NCBI GenBank assembly: GCA_944387375.1
Contig: CALXEQ010000005.1
Span: 41,941 to 105,940 of the forward strand
Reading direction: 5' to 3'
From: an uncultured Clostridia bacterium
Lineage (GTDB): Bacteria > Bacillota > Clostridia > TANB77 > CAG-465
DNA: 64,000 bases
In this document: positions 25,061 to 34,109 of the stretch, in pieces
Numbering within the stretch: the first letter of the stretch is position 1
Layout: every line of letters begins with the position of its first letter
Position numbers and translations under genes: made by a program
The notes under the pieces: generated by a model
The model's input: only the letters and a program-made list of their open reading frames with translations
What the model was told of the DNA's origin: nothing
Databases searched by the model: none

Positions 25061-25089
25061 ATAATACCATACTTTAAAAATTATGTCAA
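25061..25089 (-). promoter_or_regulatory. Sigma-A-type promoter of the ABC exporter operon
   Basis: On the minus strand: TTGACA (25089-25084), 17-base spacer, TATTAT (25066-25061). It gives a leader of about 170 bases. Confidence 0.82.
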
Positions 25090-25126
25090 CATCTAATTGT
25101 AAATTTATATTATATTACTAAAAAAA

Positions 25127-25160
25127 AGAAATGTGAACAGTATTATCTGTCCACATTTCT
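25127..25160 (-). terminator. Terminator after the lysozyme-like gene
   Basis: 14-bp stem with one mismatch (25127-25140 and 25147-25160), 6-nt loop, seven T's on the minus strand. Overlaps the stop codon. Confidence 0.88.
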
Positions 25161-25841
25161 ATAATATGCTGCCCAAGCTTGTTTCTTTCTGTTGGCCATA
25201 TTAGCATGGTCTTTATGAGGTCTCTCAAACCCCCAACAGAAAGCCTCTGTAGCTTGATCTACTGAGTAAGGGTTAGCAAACTGCTCAGCATATGTACCGC
25301 GAAGTTGTTTACCTTCTCTAAGTTCCTTAACTAGAAACTCTAATTGTACATATATGTCAGATGCTGATTTTCCCCTACTTGAAGCATAAGATTCAAGCTG
25401 TTGTCTACGCCCAAAAGACCATTGAACTAACCCAAAACCTATACCGTTTGATTCATGTCTAGATGGATTTACTCCACTTTCTTGCCACATATTTCCTATA
25501 ATACCTGCGGCTTGCACTTCAGAGTATCCTGCATCAAGCAAGTACTCCCAAACGATATTTTCGTTTGTCCTTTTTTCAGTAGCCCCTCTTGATGTCACTT
25601 TAACGTCCTCTTTCTTTGTTTCTTCTACTGGTTGCTCCGCGACCACTTCTTCAGTATTCTCATTATTTTGTCCTGTTTCATCATTAGTATCTATATCTGA
25701 AGAAAGGCCATATTGCTCTTTTATTTGGCCATATGCCTCATTTTTCTTCTCATTGAAAAATGAAGAATTAACAAATGTACCAAATAAAACAAAAGCTAAA
25801 CAAGATCCAACTAGTAGCTTTTTCATTTTTTTACCTTTCAT
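25143..25841 (-). CDS. Secreted lysozyme-like protein (phage-tail lysozyme type)
   Basis: About 232 aa from ATG 25841, close to GGAGG. A signal peptide or membrane anchor (~6-25) is followed by a low-complexity Glu/Asn/Val linker (~45-85) and a C-terminal domain (~95-232). The domain shows the pattern of the tail-lysozyme family: VWEYLLDAGYSEVQAAGIIG, NMWQESGVNP with the likely catalytic Glu, GFGLVQWSFGRRQ, and a late FCWGFERP. It probably cuts peptidoglycan at the cell surface, in growth, sporulation or attack on other cells. Such domains occur in phages and also in chromosomal clostridial genes; no other phage genes are nearby. It stands alone with its own terminator. Confidence 0.75.
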   Translation of the reverse strand: MKGKKMKKLLVGSCLAFVLFGTFVNSSFFNEKKNEAYGQIKEQYGLSSDIDTNDETGQNNENTEEVVAEQPVEETKKEDVKVTSRGATEKRTNENIVWEYLLDAGYSEVQAAGIIGNMWQESGVNPSRHESNGIGFGLVQWSFGRRQQLESYASSRGKSASDIYVQLEFLVKELREGKQLRGTYAEQFANPYSVDQATEAFCWGFERPHKDHANMANRKKQAWAAYYRNVDR

Positions 25842-25963
25842 TTTTCCTCCCATAATAATTATATATTTGGTGATGCATTAAATTATTATGCAAATTACAT
25901 ATTTCAACCATGATTTAATTATACCATATTTATATTATTATGTCAACAAATTATGTGTAAAAA

Positions 25964-25988
25964 AATAACTGTGCATTGCACAGCTATT
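25964..25988 (-). terminator. Terminator after the HPF gene
   Basis: 12-bp stem (AATAACTGTGCA / TGCACAGCTATT, one G-U pair in RNA) with seven T's on the minus strand. Confidence 0.88.
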
Positions 25989-25996
25989 CGTTTATA

Positions 25997-26338
25997 TTAT
26001 TCGTCTTGATCTTCTTGAGTAGTTTCCATTTCTGGTATACCAGTTCTTCTTTGTTTTTCAATTGCTGCTTTATCTCTTCTTAATTGTCCTTCAATTTTTT
26101 CTACTAAAGCATCAATTCCTGAATATAAGTCATCTGTATTTTCTTGTGCTAAATAAGTACGTGATTTGTATTCTATTCTCATATCAACACGTTGCTTTCC
26201 TTTACTTTTGTCTGTAAATGTTACATGACAAATTGTGTTTTCATCAAAAAATTTATCTAATTTTTTGATTTTCTTTTCTGTAAAGCTTCTTATAGCATCT
26301 GTAACTTCAATTCTAATTCCAGTTAAGTCTAATTTCAT
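25997..26338 (-). CDS. hpf: Ribosome hibernation promoting factor, short form
   Basis: Binds the 30S decoding region to idle ribosomes. 113 aa from ATG 26338 (SD GGGGTG), with the beta-alpha-beta-beta-beta-alpha S30AE domain: LTGIRIEVTDAIRSFTEKKI, HVTFTDKSKGKQRVDMRIEY, and the basic LRRDKAAIEKQRR helix. Firmicutes usually carry the long form (~180-190 aa) with a C-terminal dimerisation domain that makes 100S ribosomes; here the protein stops after an acidic tail (QEDQDE), so that domain is missing. The TAA is followed at once by a terminator, so this looks like the true end, not a frameshift. Confidence 0.85.
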   Translation of the reverse strand: MKLDLTGIRIEVTDAIRSFTEKKIKKLDKFFDENTICHVTFTDKSKGKQRVDMRIEYKSRTYLAQENTDDLYSGIDALVEKIEGQLRRDKAAIEKQRRTGIPEMETTQEDQDE

Positions 26339-26413
26339 AGCAATCACCCCTTTATGCTTATATTATACACGAGAAAATTAAATAATTCAAGTAATTCCAG
26401 TAAATAAGCTATT

Positions 26414-29400
26414 TTATAACATATCAAAAATATCCATTTGCTCAGATTTTGGCATTCCATCCAAGCATCCAGACTGCTTTAATGTTTCTACTGCTACTTT
26501 ACCAATTTTAGATTTTATTGTCATGTCTTCAATAGATGAGAATTTTTCATACTTTTCTCTTGCTTCAACAAGCTTTTTAGCATCTACTTCTCCAAATCCT
26601 GTAAGTGCTGAAAATGGTGGCCTTATACCATCCTTTTCAACTGTAAATTTATTTACTGTTGACTTATATAAATCTACTGGTAAAAAGTTTATACCTCGCT
26701 CATTCATTTCAAGTACAAGTTCAAGTATTGGATACATATTTTTATCTTTTTGAGATGCGGAATTTCCCTGATTGTCTATTTCTCTCATTTTTGCAAGTAC
26801 ACGTTCTTTTCCATATAACATAGATTCACTATCAAATTCATCTGCTCTTATAGACATAAAAGCTGCATAATATGCTTTAGGAATATGTACTTTAAACCAC
26901 GCAATCCTAAAAGCATTTGTTACATATGCTGCAGCATGCGCTTTAGGAAACATATATTTTATTTTAAAGCAAGAATCTATATACCAATCTGGAACATCAT
27001 GCTTTTTCATTTCTTCAACCATATCAGGTGTTAATTTTTTTGGAGCTTTACCTTTTCTTACAATCTCCATTATCTTAAAAGCAAGTCCCGGCTCAAGTCC
27101 TTTATTTATTAAATAAATCATTATATCATCACGTGTACATATCGCCTCACTTAATGTAACTATTCCTTTTTCTATTAAAGTTTGTGCATTATTTAACCAC
27201 ACATCTGTACCATGTGAAAGTCCAGATATACGAATTAATTCTTCAAAAGTTGTAGGCTTTGTATCTACTAACATTCCTCTTACAAATTTTGTTCCAAATT
27301 CTGGTACTCCATAAGTTCCAACTTCAGACTTTATTTGTTCTGGTGTTACACCTAAAGGTTTAGTAGATGAAAATATGCCCATTGTTTCTTTATCATCTAA
27401 AGGTATTTTTGTAGGATTAATTCCTGTAATATCTTGTAACATACGTATAACTGTTGGATCATCATGACCAAGTATATCTAATTTTAATAAGTTTTTATCT
27501 ATTGAGTGATAATCAAAATGAGTTGTAACAATATCTGAATACGGATCATCTGCAGGATGTTGTACAGGACAAAACTCGTATATTGTTCTTCCTTTAGGTA
27601 CAACTATAATTCCACCAGGATGCTGTCCTGTTGTTCTTTTTATACCAGTACAACCTTGAGCTAGTCTATTTATTTCTGCAGATGGAACATTTATTCCTCT
27701 TTCTTCAAAATAATTCTTAACAAATCCATACGCAGTTTTTTCTGCTACAGTACCTATAGTTCCTGCCTTATATGTAGTTCCAGTACCAAATATAACCTCT
27801 GTATATTTATGTGCTTTTGCCTGATATTCTCCTGAAAAGTTTAAATCTATATCTGGCTCTTTGTCTCCTTTAAATCCTAAAAATGTCTCAAACGGTATAT
27901 CCATTCCATCCTTATCTAAATCTTCTCCACAAATAGGACATTTTTTATCTGGTAAGTCAAATCCATTTGCTACTCCATGATCTGAAAAATCTGAATATTT
28001 ACATTTTGGACATCTATAATGTGCTTTAAGAGAATTAACTTCTGTAATACCTGTCATATATGCAGCTAAAGACGAACCAACAGATCCTCTAGATCCAACT
28101 ATATATCCGTGATCATTTGAATCCCAAACAAGTCTTTGTGCAATTATATACATAACAGAATATCCATTTGATATAATAGAATTTAATTCTTTTTCCAATC
28201 TATCTTCCACAATTGCAGGTAAATTTTCCCCATATAATTTATGTGCTTTTTCCATAGCTATGTTTCTTATTTCATCTTCACAGCCTTCAATATGTGGAGG
28301 ACATTTTTCATCAGAAATAGGACTTATTCTATCGCACCAATCTGCCACAAGATTAGTATTAGTCACAACTATTTCATAGGCTTTTTCTTTAGATAAATAA
28401 TCAAACTCCTTAAGCATTTCATCTGTTGTTCTAAAATATAATGGTGCTTGCATATCTGCATCATCATATCCTTGACCTGCCTGTATAATTCTTCTATATA
28501 TTTCATCTTCTGGATTCATAAAGTGTACATCACATGTACCAACAACAGGTTTATTTAATTTATCTGCTATATTCACAATCTCTACATTTATATCTATTAA
28601 ATCTTGATGAGTAAGTTTTATATATTCTGGTTCTTCATCTTTTGGTCTTTTTCCTTCTTTTTTTACTTTTTTACCAATTCTTTCATAAAATTCATTATTT
28701 CCTAATGGCTGTATTTCTAAATAATCATAAAAGTTTGCTATCTCTTCTATATTACTTCCATCATTTTTACCTATCTTATAATCTAATATTTCTTGATATA
28801 ACTCTCCTTGTTCACAAGCAGATCCTATAATTAGTCCTTCTCTATATCTTTTTAACATTGATCTAGAAATCTTTGGCTTTTTATGAAAATTCCATACATG
28901 TGAATATGATACAAGTTTATATAAATTTTTAAGTCCAATATAATTTTTGGCTAAAATAATTATATGATTAGGAGATAAATTTCTAGATTTATCTGTTATA
29001 TTAGTAAATATATAGTTATTTATATCTATATTCTCTTTAATACAATCTTCTTTCATTCTAATAAACATTTTAGCTGTAGCTCGTGTATCATTAATTGCTC
29101 TATGCGCTCCTTCAAGTTCAATGCCTAAGTACTCTACCAAAGTTCCCAATTTGTGATTTTCAACTGCATTATATAATTCTAATGATATCTCATATGTATC
29201 TATTACATATGGTTTAAAATCAAGACCTAATTTTTTAGCTTTATTAGCAATAAAACTAATATCAAAATGTGCATTATGTGCTACAAGAACACTTCCCTTT
29301 ACAAATTCAAGGAATTCTGGTATTATTTCACTCATTTTAGGAGCATCTTTTACCATATCATCAGTTATATGAGTAAGCTCTTGTACGTTATATGGAATAG

Positions 29401-30859
29401 GTTTTTCTGGATTTACAAAAGTTGTAAATTCATCTATTATTTCACCATTTCTAACTTTACAAACTGCTACTTCTGTTATACCATCTAAATCCGCATCAAA
29501 CCCAGTTGTTTCAAGATCAAATACGCAATACGTATCTTGAGGTGGGATAACGGGTTCAACATCTTTTACCAAATATCCCTCCACACCATAAATTACTTTA
29601 ATAGGTGCAGCATCTAATATATCTTGAGTTGTTACTTTCCCCTCTTTTTCTACTAATCCAGCATAATTATCTACAATAACATGATTTGCCTCAGGAAAAG
29701 ACTGAACAACACCATGATCCGTTATTGCAATTGCTTTATGTCCCCATTTTATTGCTTGTTTTATCAAATCTGTAGCAGACGTTACTGCATCCATTGCACT
29801 CATCTGTGTATGTAGATGCAATTCTACTCTTTTTTCTTGAGCATTATCCATTCTTTCTGCTGGTTTTTCGCCTTTACATATATTATTTACCATTATAGTA
29901 AGTTCGTTTGAAAAAGTATCCATTTGAGCTCTACCTTGAAGTAATATATAATCACCTTTTTTTAATTTTCCATCAACTATTTCAAATCTTTGTTTATCTA
30001 AAAACATTTTACACGATACTGTACTTGTTTTATCTGTTACATCAATAGTTAAAAGTATCTTACCACTTTTTAATTCTCTATTATCTTTTAGTACTATTTG
30101 TCCATTTATGCATACTCTTTGTCCATCAGGCTTAACATCTTCAATTTTAGTTAATACAGGATTTTGAATATTAATTCCAAATAATACATTATCTGGCTGT
30201 GGCTCTTTTGCAAGCTCTCTTTCTTTTTTCTCTTCCTCAGTAAGTGGTGGTCTTGGTGTAAATTTAGGCTTTTCTTTTGAAGCTACTTTCTTTTCTTCTT
30301 TGTTTACATTTTCTTGTATATTAAATTCTTTATTTAAATCTTCAATCTTTACAATTTCAGCCTCTTTAGTAGGAAGTTTACATCCTGGTATGTCTTTAAA
30401 TAATACTTTATGCCCATTACCAAATTGTATATCTAAACTATCTTTCATATAGCTATCTATTCTTTTCAAGCACAAAAAATTAGAATAAGGTTTTTCTAGT
30501 TCTATATTCAAAGATAAATCATAATTATTTATATCTATCTTACAATTTTCAAATATGTCTTGTGTATAATCATACTTTTTATTTATATTTGAAATAATAC
30601 CATACACATCATTTATTTCTATATCTTTTGGCTTGCCAATATATTCATAATTTATTTTAAAACTAGAAAGTTCATATTGCCTTTTTGCACATCTTTCAAA
30701 CTCTTCTATGTCTGCTTTTGGTATGTTTTCATCACTATAAGAATCTAGTATAACAGCGTTTAACTTTTTAGAAAATTTTATCTCTTTTACATTTGCATCG
30801 TTAAATAAATTATTATCTCTTACACAATTTTTAAAAACATCTTTTACTGTTTTATCCAA
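26414..30859 (-). CDS. polC: DNA polymerase III PolC-type alpha subunit
   Basis: Main replicative polymerase of low-GC Gram-positives, with built-in proofreading. 1481 aa, full length. Domains in order: N-terminal domain (~1-225), OB fold (~228-330), PHP part 1 (HLHTQMSAMDAVTSA, ~348), DEDDh exonuclease (CVFDLETTGFDADLDG, ~446), PHP part 2, then the polymerase core with a four-cysteine zinc finger (CPKCKY and CPICGED), PDIDLNFSGEYQ catalytic-Asp motif, and the ATGQHPGG-like TTGQHPGGIIV segment. It starts with TTG 30859, six bases after GGAGGGAG. Own promoter at 30885-30913; transcribed alone, with hpf behind. Confidence 0.97.
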   Translation of the reverse strand: MDKTVKDVFKNCVRDNNLFNDANVKEIKFSKKLNAVILDSYSDENIPKADIEEFERCAKRQYELSSFKINYEYIGKPKDIEINDVYGIISNINKKYDYTQDIFENCKIDINNYDLSLNIELEKPYSNFLCLKRIDSYMKDSLDIQFGNGHKVLFKDIPGCKLPTKEAEIVKIEDLNKEFNIQENVNKEEKKVASKEKPKFTPRPPLTEEEKKERELAKEPQPDNVLFGINIQNPVLTKIEDVKPDGQRVCINGQIVLKDNRELKSGKILLTIDVTDKTSTVSCKMFLDKQRFEIVDGKLKKGDYILLQGRAQMDTFSNELTIMVNNICKGEKPAERMDNAQEKRVELHLHTQMSAMDAVTSATDLIKQAIKWGHKAIAITDHGVVQSFPEANHVIVDNYAGLVEKEGKVTTQDILDAAPIKVIYGVEGYLVKDVEPVIPPQDTYCVFDLETTGFDADLDGITEVAVCKVRNGEIIDEFTTFVNPEKPIPYNVQELTHITDDMVKDAPKMSEIIPEFLEFVKGSVLVAHNAHFDISFIANKAKKLGLDFKPYVIDTYEISLELYNAVENHKLGTLVEYLGIELEGAHRAINDTRATAKMFIRMKEDCIKENIDINNYIFTNITDKSRNLSPNHIIILAKNYIGLKNLYKLVSYSHVWNFHKKPKISRSMLKRYREGLIIGSACEQGELYQEILDYKIGKNDGSNIEEIANFYDYLEIQPLGNNEFYERIGKKVKKEGKRPKDEEPEYIKLTHQDLIDINVEIVNIADKLNKPVVGTCDVHFMNPEDEIYRRIIQAGQGYDDADMQAPLYFRTTDEMLKEFDYLSKEKAYEIVVTNTNLVADWCDRISPISDEKCPPHIEGCEDEIRNIAMEKAHKLYGENLPAIVEDRLEKELNSIISNGYSVMYIIAQRLVWDSNDHGYIVGSRGSVGSSLAAYMTGITEVNSLKAHYRCPKCKYSDFSDHGVANGFDLPDKKCPICGEDLDKDGMDIPFETFLGFKGDKEPDIDLNFSGEYQAKAHKYTEVIFGTGTTYKAGTIGTVAEKTAYGFVKNYFEERGINVPSAEINRLAQGCTGIKRTTGQHPGGIIVVPKGRTIYEFCPVQHPADDPYSDIVTTHFDYHSIDKNLLKLDILGHDDPTVIRMLQDITGINPTKIPLDDKETMGIFSSTKPLGVTPEQIKSEVGTYGVPEFGTKFVRGMLVDTKPTTFEELIRISGLSHGTDVWLNNAQTLIEKGIVTLSEAICTRDDIMIYLINKGLEPGLAFKIMEIVRKGKAPKKLTPDMVEEMKKHDVPDWYIDSCFKIKYMFPKAHAAAYVTNAFRIAWFKVHIPKAYYAAFMSIRADEFDSESMLYGKERVLAKMREIDNQGNSASQKDKNMYPILELVLEMNERGINFLPVDLYKSTVNKFTVEKDGIRPPFSALTGFGEVDAKKLVEAREKYEKFSSIEDMTIKSKIGKVAVETLKQSGCLDGMPKSEQMDIFDML

Positions 30860-30884
30860 GATTCTCCCTCCATTTCATTTCTAA

Positions 30885-30913
30885 ATTATACTATTTTTTT
30901 TATAATTTGTAAA
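30885..30913 (-). promoter_or_regulatory. Sigma-A-type promoter of polC
   Basis: On the minus strand: TTTACA (30913-30908), 17-base spacer, TATAAT (30890-30885), about 25 bases before the TTG start. Confidence 0.8.
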
Positions 30914-30922
30914 TATAAAAAA

Positions 30923-30942
30923 GAGGTCATTTTTATGACCCC
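30923..30942 (-). terminator. Terminator after the gene at 30954
   Basis: 8-bp stem (GAGGTCAT / ATGACCCC on the plus strand, one G-U pair) with a 4-nt loop and six T's on the minus strand. Confidence 0.82.
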
Positions 30943-30953
30943 TTAGCATTATT

Positions 30954-31760
30954 CTAAAACAATTTTTCTTTATATTCTTGTGTAAAACAAGAGATTAATA
31001 CATCATATTGTTTCTTTCTTAAATCATTTACAACTTCTATTAAATTGTTACTATTTACTTTTACATTAGAATTAAAATAATTAGTAGCAATATCTATAAT
31101 AATTCTACCTATACAGTCATTATAATATTCTGCTGTAGAAAAGTTAACAACTTTTGAATAACAAATATTATTTTCATTAAAATAATCTGATTTATATTCG
31201 CAAGAATAATGTTCTTCTGTTCTTCCTTTATCTAAATATCCACTTTTAGTTCTAACTTTATTGTATTTTTCTTTTAGTTGTGTATCAACTCTCAAATCAT
31301 TATAATAAGCTTCAACTTCATTTATTTTTCTTATATAATCTTGTGTTTCTGCTTCATATCTAACATCATAAATTTTATCATCTGCATAACAAAATAATTT
31401 ATCTCTAATTAACTCTAAAATTTCATTATATCCTTTTAATAACTTATTAGTATCATTATTAGTAATAATTATAGAATTTTTTGTTAAATATATACAATGA
31501 TTACTATTTTTAAACACTTTTATTTTGTCATTTCGATTATTTTTAAAATAATCATCATTTACATTATTTTTATTTTCTAAAAGAGTATATTTAATAGTAT
31601 ATACTTTTTGAGTATATTGATTGTATCCTTTTTCTACTAAAGAATTTGCAAATTCTTCTATTCTTTCCTTTTTATTTTCTTTTGAGCTTAAAGAAAAATC
31701 TATTCTTATTAACTCCTCCTGATAAATTTTTTTTGAAACATTAGTTTTTAAATCTTTCAT
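30954..31760 (-). CDS. Hypothetical protein, 268 aa
   Basis: I recognise no family. The protein is soluble, with no signal peptide or membrane segment, rich in Asn, Lys, Tyr and Asp. It opens with YQEELIRIDFSL and has a central strand pair (NHCIYLTKNSIIITNND). The overall pattern of a fold followed by a repeated half (IRDKLFCYADDKIYDVRYEA and FSTAEYYNDCIGRIIIDI) recalls TIGR04255-type proteins, but the resemblance is weak. SD AAGGAGGAAAA before the ATG. It stands between mbl and polC with its own terminator. Function unknown. Confidence 0.6.
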   Translation of the reverse strand: MKDLKTNVSKKIYQEELIRIDFSLSSKENKKERIEEFANSLVEKGYNQYTQKVYTIKYTLLENKNNVNDDYFKNNRNDKIKVFKNSNHCIYLTKNSIIITNNDTNKLLKGYNEILELIRDKLFCYADDKIYDVRYEAETQDYIRKINEVEAYYNDLRVDTQLKEKYNKVRTKSGYLDKGRTEEHYSCEYKSDYFNENNICYSKVVNFSTAEYYNDCIGRIIIDIATNYFNSNVKVNSNNLIEVVNDLRKKQYDVLISCFTQEYKEKLF

Positions 31761-31866
31761 ATTTTTTTCCTCCTTATATTAATATTGAAGTATAAAATAT
31801 TATGTAATAACGTTTTATTATTATACAGCCCTTTAATATTTATGTCAAGTACTTTTCCCAAAAAAA

Positions 31867-31890
31867 TAGAAGTATATTAAAATACTTCTA
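31867..31890 (-). terminator. Terminator after mbl
   Basis: Perfect 9-bp stem (TAGAAGTAT / ATACTTCTA), 6-nt loop, seven T's on the minus strand; overlaps the mbl stop codon. Ends the spoIID-spoIIQ-spoIIID-mbl group. Confidence 0.85.
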
Positions 31891-32907
31891 AAATTTTTTT
31901 ATTTTTATTGCATTTCCAGACTCTAAAAGCTCTACATGATTTAATGCTTTTCCTGTACCAATTGCTACACACGATTGAGCATCTTCTGCAATCATAACTG
32001 GTATGCCTGTTTTTTCAGAAATTAATTTATCTAAGCCCCAAACCATTCCGCCACCACCTGTTATATATATGCCTCTTTCTGAAATATCTGCAACAAGTTC
32101 TGGTGGTGTTTCTTCTAATATTGAATGAACTCCTTCCAATATTTTCTCTGCACATTCAGATAAAGCATTATATACTTCATCTGATGTTACTTCAATTTCT
32201 ACAGGCAGTCCACTAGTTATATCTCTTCCCTTTACTAGCATTCTTTCTGTAACAGATTTTGGATACATACATCCAATATTTATTTTTATATCTTCTGCTG
32301 TTCTTTCCCCTATAATTATATTTCTATTTTTCTTTATATATTTTATAATTGCCTCATCAAATTTATCTCCAGCCATTTTAAGAGATGTACTTTTTACAGA
32401 ACCGCCTAAAGATATAACTGCTATATCTGTTGTTCCACCTCCAATATCTACTATCATACTACCATATGGCTTAGAAATATCTATTCCAGCTCCTATTGCA
32501 GCAGCTATCGGTTCTTCAATCAAATAAACTTTCTTAGCTCCTGCATGAGTTGCTGCATCTATTACTGCTTTTTTTTCAACCTCTGTTACACGTGAAGGAA
32601 CACAAATCATTATCTTTGGTGCAAAAACAAATCTTCCACATACTTTACTTATAAAATACTTTAGCATCTTTTCAGTTATTGTATAATCAGATATAACACC
32701 ATCTTTTAATGGTCTAAGCGCAACAATATTACCTGGAGTTCTTCCAAGCATTCTTCTTGCCTCTTGTCCAACTGCTAACACTTGATTTGTATTTTTATCT
32801 ATTGCTACTACAGAAGGCTCTCTTAATACTATTCCTTTTCCTTTTACATAAACAAGAATTGTTGCCGTACCTAAATCTATACCTATGTCCTGTCCACCAA
32901 AAATCAC
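31888..32907 (-). CDS. mbl: Rod-shape determining protein, MreB/Mbl family
   Basis: Bacterial actin that guides lateral wall synthesis. 339 aa. Actin-fold motifs: GIDLGTATILVYVKGKGIV (phosphate 1), IVDIGGGTTDIAVISLGG (phosphate 2), and ITGGGGMVWGLD (adenosine). I place the start at the GTG at 32907: AGAGGGG lies 8 bases upstream and the protein then opens MIFGGQDIGID, as homologues do; the longer frame adds 19 residues unlike the family. Its location directly after spoIIID matches B. subtilis mbl, which favours Mbl over MreB. Confidence 0.92.
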   Translation of the reverse strand: MIFGGQDIGIDLGTATILVYVKGKGIVLREPSVVAIDKNTNQVLAVGQEARRMLGRTPGNIVALRPLKDGVISDYTITEKMLKYFISKVCGRFVFAPKIMICVPSRVTEVEKKAVIDAATHAGAKKVYLIEEPIAAAIGAGIDISKPYGSMIVDIGGGTTDIAVISLGGSVKSTSLKMAGDKFDEAIIKYIKKNRNIIIGERTAEDIKINIGCMYPKSVTERMLVKGRDITSGLPVEIEVTSDEVYNALSECAEKILEGVHSILEETPPELVADISERGIYITGGGGMVWGLDKLISEKTGIPVMIAEDAQSCVAIGTGKALNHVELLESGNAIKIKKF

Positions 32908-32995
32908 TATATATTCCCCTCTTTCTGTTACAATTATATTACATTTAATGATCTTTTGCAACATTAATTTACAAAGTTATAGATTTAGATTAAAT

Positions 32996-33244
32996 TTAAC
33001 TAATTTTGCTGTATTTAAGCTTAGTAGCCATTCCTCCTCTTAAATGTCTTTCTGATTTATTTATTTCTAAAACTTTCTTTGCTTCTTGTGCAAGGGAAGG
33101 GTTAAATTTTTCTAGTCTTTCCGCTACATCCTTATGTACTGTAGACTTACTTGTACGAAACTCTTTAGCTGTTGCTCTAACTGTAGCTTTATTCTCAATT
33201 ATATAATTTGCAAACAACTTTGCTCTTTTTTCAATATCAACCAT
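32996..33244 (-). CDS. spoIIID: Sporulation transcription regulator SpoIIID
   Basis: DNA-binding regulator of mother-cell genes under sigma E. 82 aa with one helix-turn-helix (ATVRATAKEFRTSKSTVHKDV, about residues 19-38) and the basic C-terminal helix used for minor-groove contact (LRGGMATKLKY). Family length is 80-95 aa. It lies between the spoIIQ-like gene and mbl, the order seen in Bacillus. SD AGGAGGTAAT before ATG 33244. Confidence 0.95.
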   Translation of the reverse strand: MVDIEKRAKLFANYIIENKATVRATAKEFRTSKSTVHKDVAERLEKFNPSLAQEAKKVLEINKSERHLRGGMATKLKYSKIS

Positions 33245-33256
33245 AATAATTACCTC

Positions 33257-34105
33257 CTATTGAAAAATATATGTAGGATCTATGTTTTCCTCATTCAAAT
33301 AAAGCATAAAATGAAGATGTGGAGAATCTAAATACTCTCCTATAGATGTATTTCCAACCTTTCCTATCTTCTGTCCTTTTACAACACTCTCTCCAACAGT
33401 TACATATACATTCTCATCTAAATTACAATATACACTTCTATATCCACTTTTATGTTCTATTTGAATAGTTGTTCCATAAAACGAATCATTTTGTACACTA
33501 TCTACAATTCCTTTTTCTATAGATTTAACTTCTGTACCTTCATCTGCTGAAATATCTATTCCATCATGAGTTTTCCATTGTTCAAGAGTTTTTGAATATA
33601 TAACCTTATCTGTAGAATACATTTTTTGTATTTCTCCTTTTAAAGGTGCAGAAAAAACAAGTTTTTCTTCCACCTTTTTTGTAACCACTTTTTCTTCAGC
33701 TTTAGTAGCCTTAACGCTTTCTTCATTTACGTTATTTTTTATATTTTCATCAACACTTAAATTATCTATATTACTTGATACGGAAACACTGCTTACGTCA
33801 TTTGATTGATAATTATCGTTATTAAAAAAATTTCTATATTGTATATTTAAAGTAGTAGTTAATATTAGTAACATTACCATAGCTATAAATATCTTTTTAA
33901 AATTTTTATTTATAGGTATTCTTTTTTTATCTGATCTTATTTCTATTTTATACGCACCTTTTCTATGTCTTGAACTATTTTCTTCTTCAACATTTACATC
34001 TTCTTTTACTCTACTAAATTTAATTACTTTAGCTTGATCATTGTTTTTACTAATATTAAATTTATAAAATAATTTTTTAAAAATATTATCTACCTTTATT
34101 TTCAT
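33257..34105 (-). CDS. spoIIQ: SpoIIQ-like M23 family protein
   Basis: Forespore membrane protein that pairs with mother-cell SpoIIIAH to bridge the engulfment septum. 282 aa: basic cytoplasmic part (~1-70), one membrane helix (~70-90), a low-complexity linker and a LytM/M23 domain (~160-280). The zinc ligands look intact: HDGID (HxxxD) and HLH near residue 265. The third motif, usually YxHL, reads YCNL, so the usual catalytic His there is lacking. Bacillus SpoIIQ has lost zinc binding, while clostridial forms keep it. Position between spoIID and spoIIID supports SpoIIQ rather than a general endopeptidase. Confidence 0.85.
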   Translation of the reverse strand: MKIKVDNIFKKLFYKFNISKNNDQAKVIKFSRVKEDVNVEEENSSRHRKGAYKIEIRSDKKRIPINKNFKKIFIAMVMLLILTTTLNIQYRNFFNNDNYQSNDVSSVSVSSNIDNLSVDENIKNNVNEESVKATKAEEKVVTKKVEEKLVFSAPLKGEIQKMYSTDKVIYSKTLEQWKTHDGIDISADEGTEVKSIEKGIVDSVQNDSFYGTTIQIEHKSGYRSVYCNLDENVYVTVGESVVKGQKIGKVGNTSIGEYLDSPHLHFMLYLNEENIDPTYIFQ

Positions 34106-34109
34106 TCAA

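Noticed and set aside
24996..25070. A 24-codon leader frame beginning ATGGTATTAT in front of the ABC operon
   Set aside because: Its ATG lies inside the promoter (overlapping the spacer and -10), so it would not be transcribed. The ATG at 25050 remains possible.
25143..25841. Prophage endolysin
   Set aside because: The tail-lysozyme-type domain is often phage-borne, but there are no phage genes near, it has its own signal segment and terminator, and flanks are housekeeping genes.
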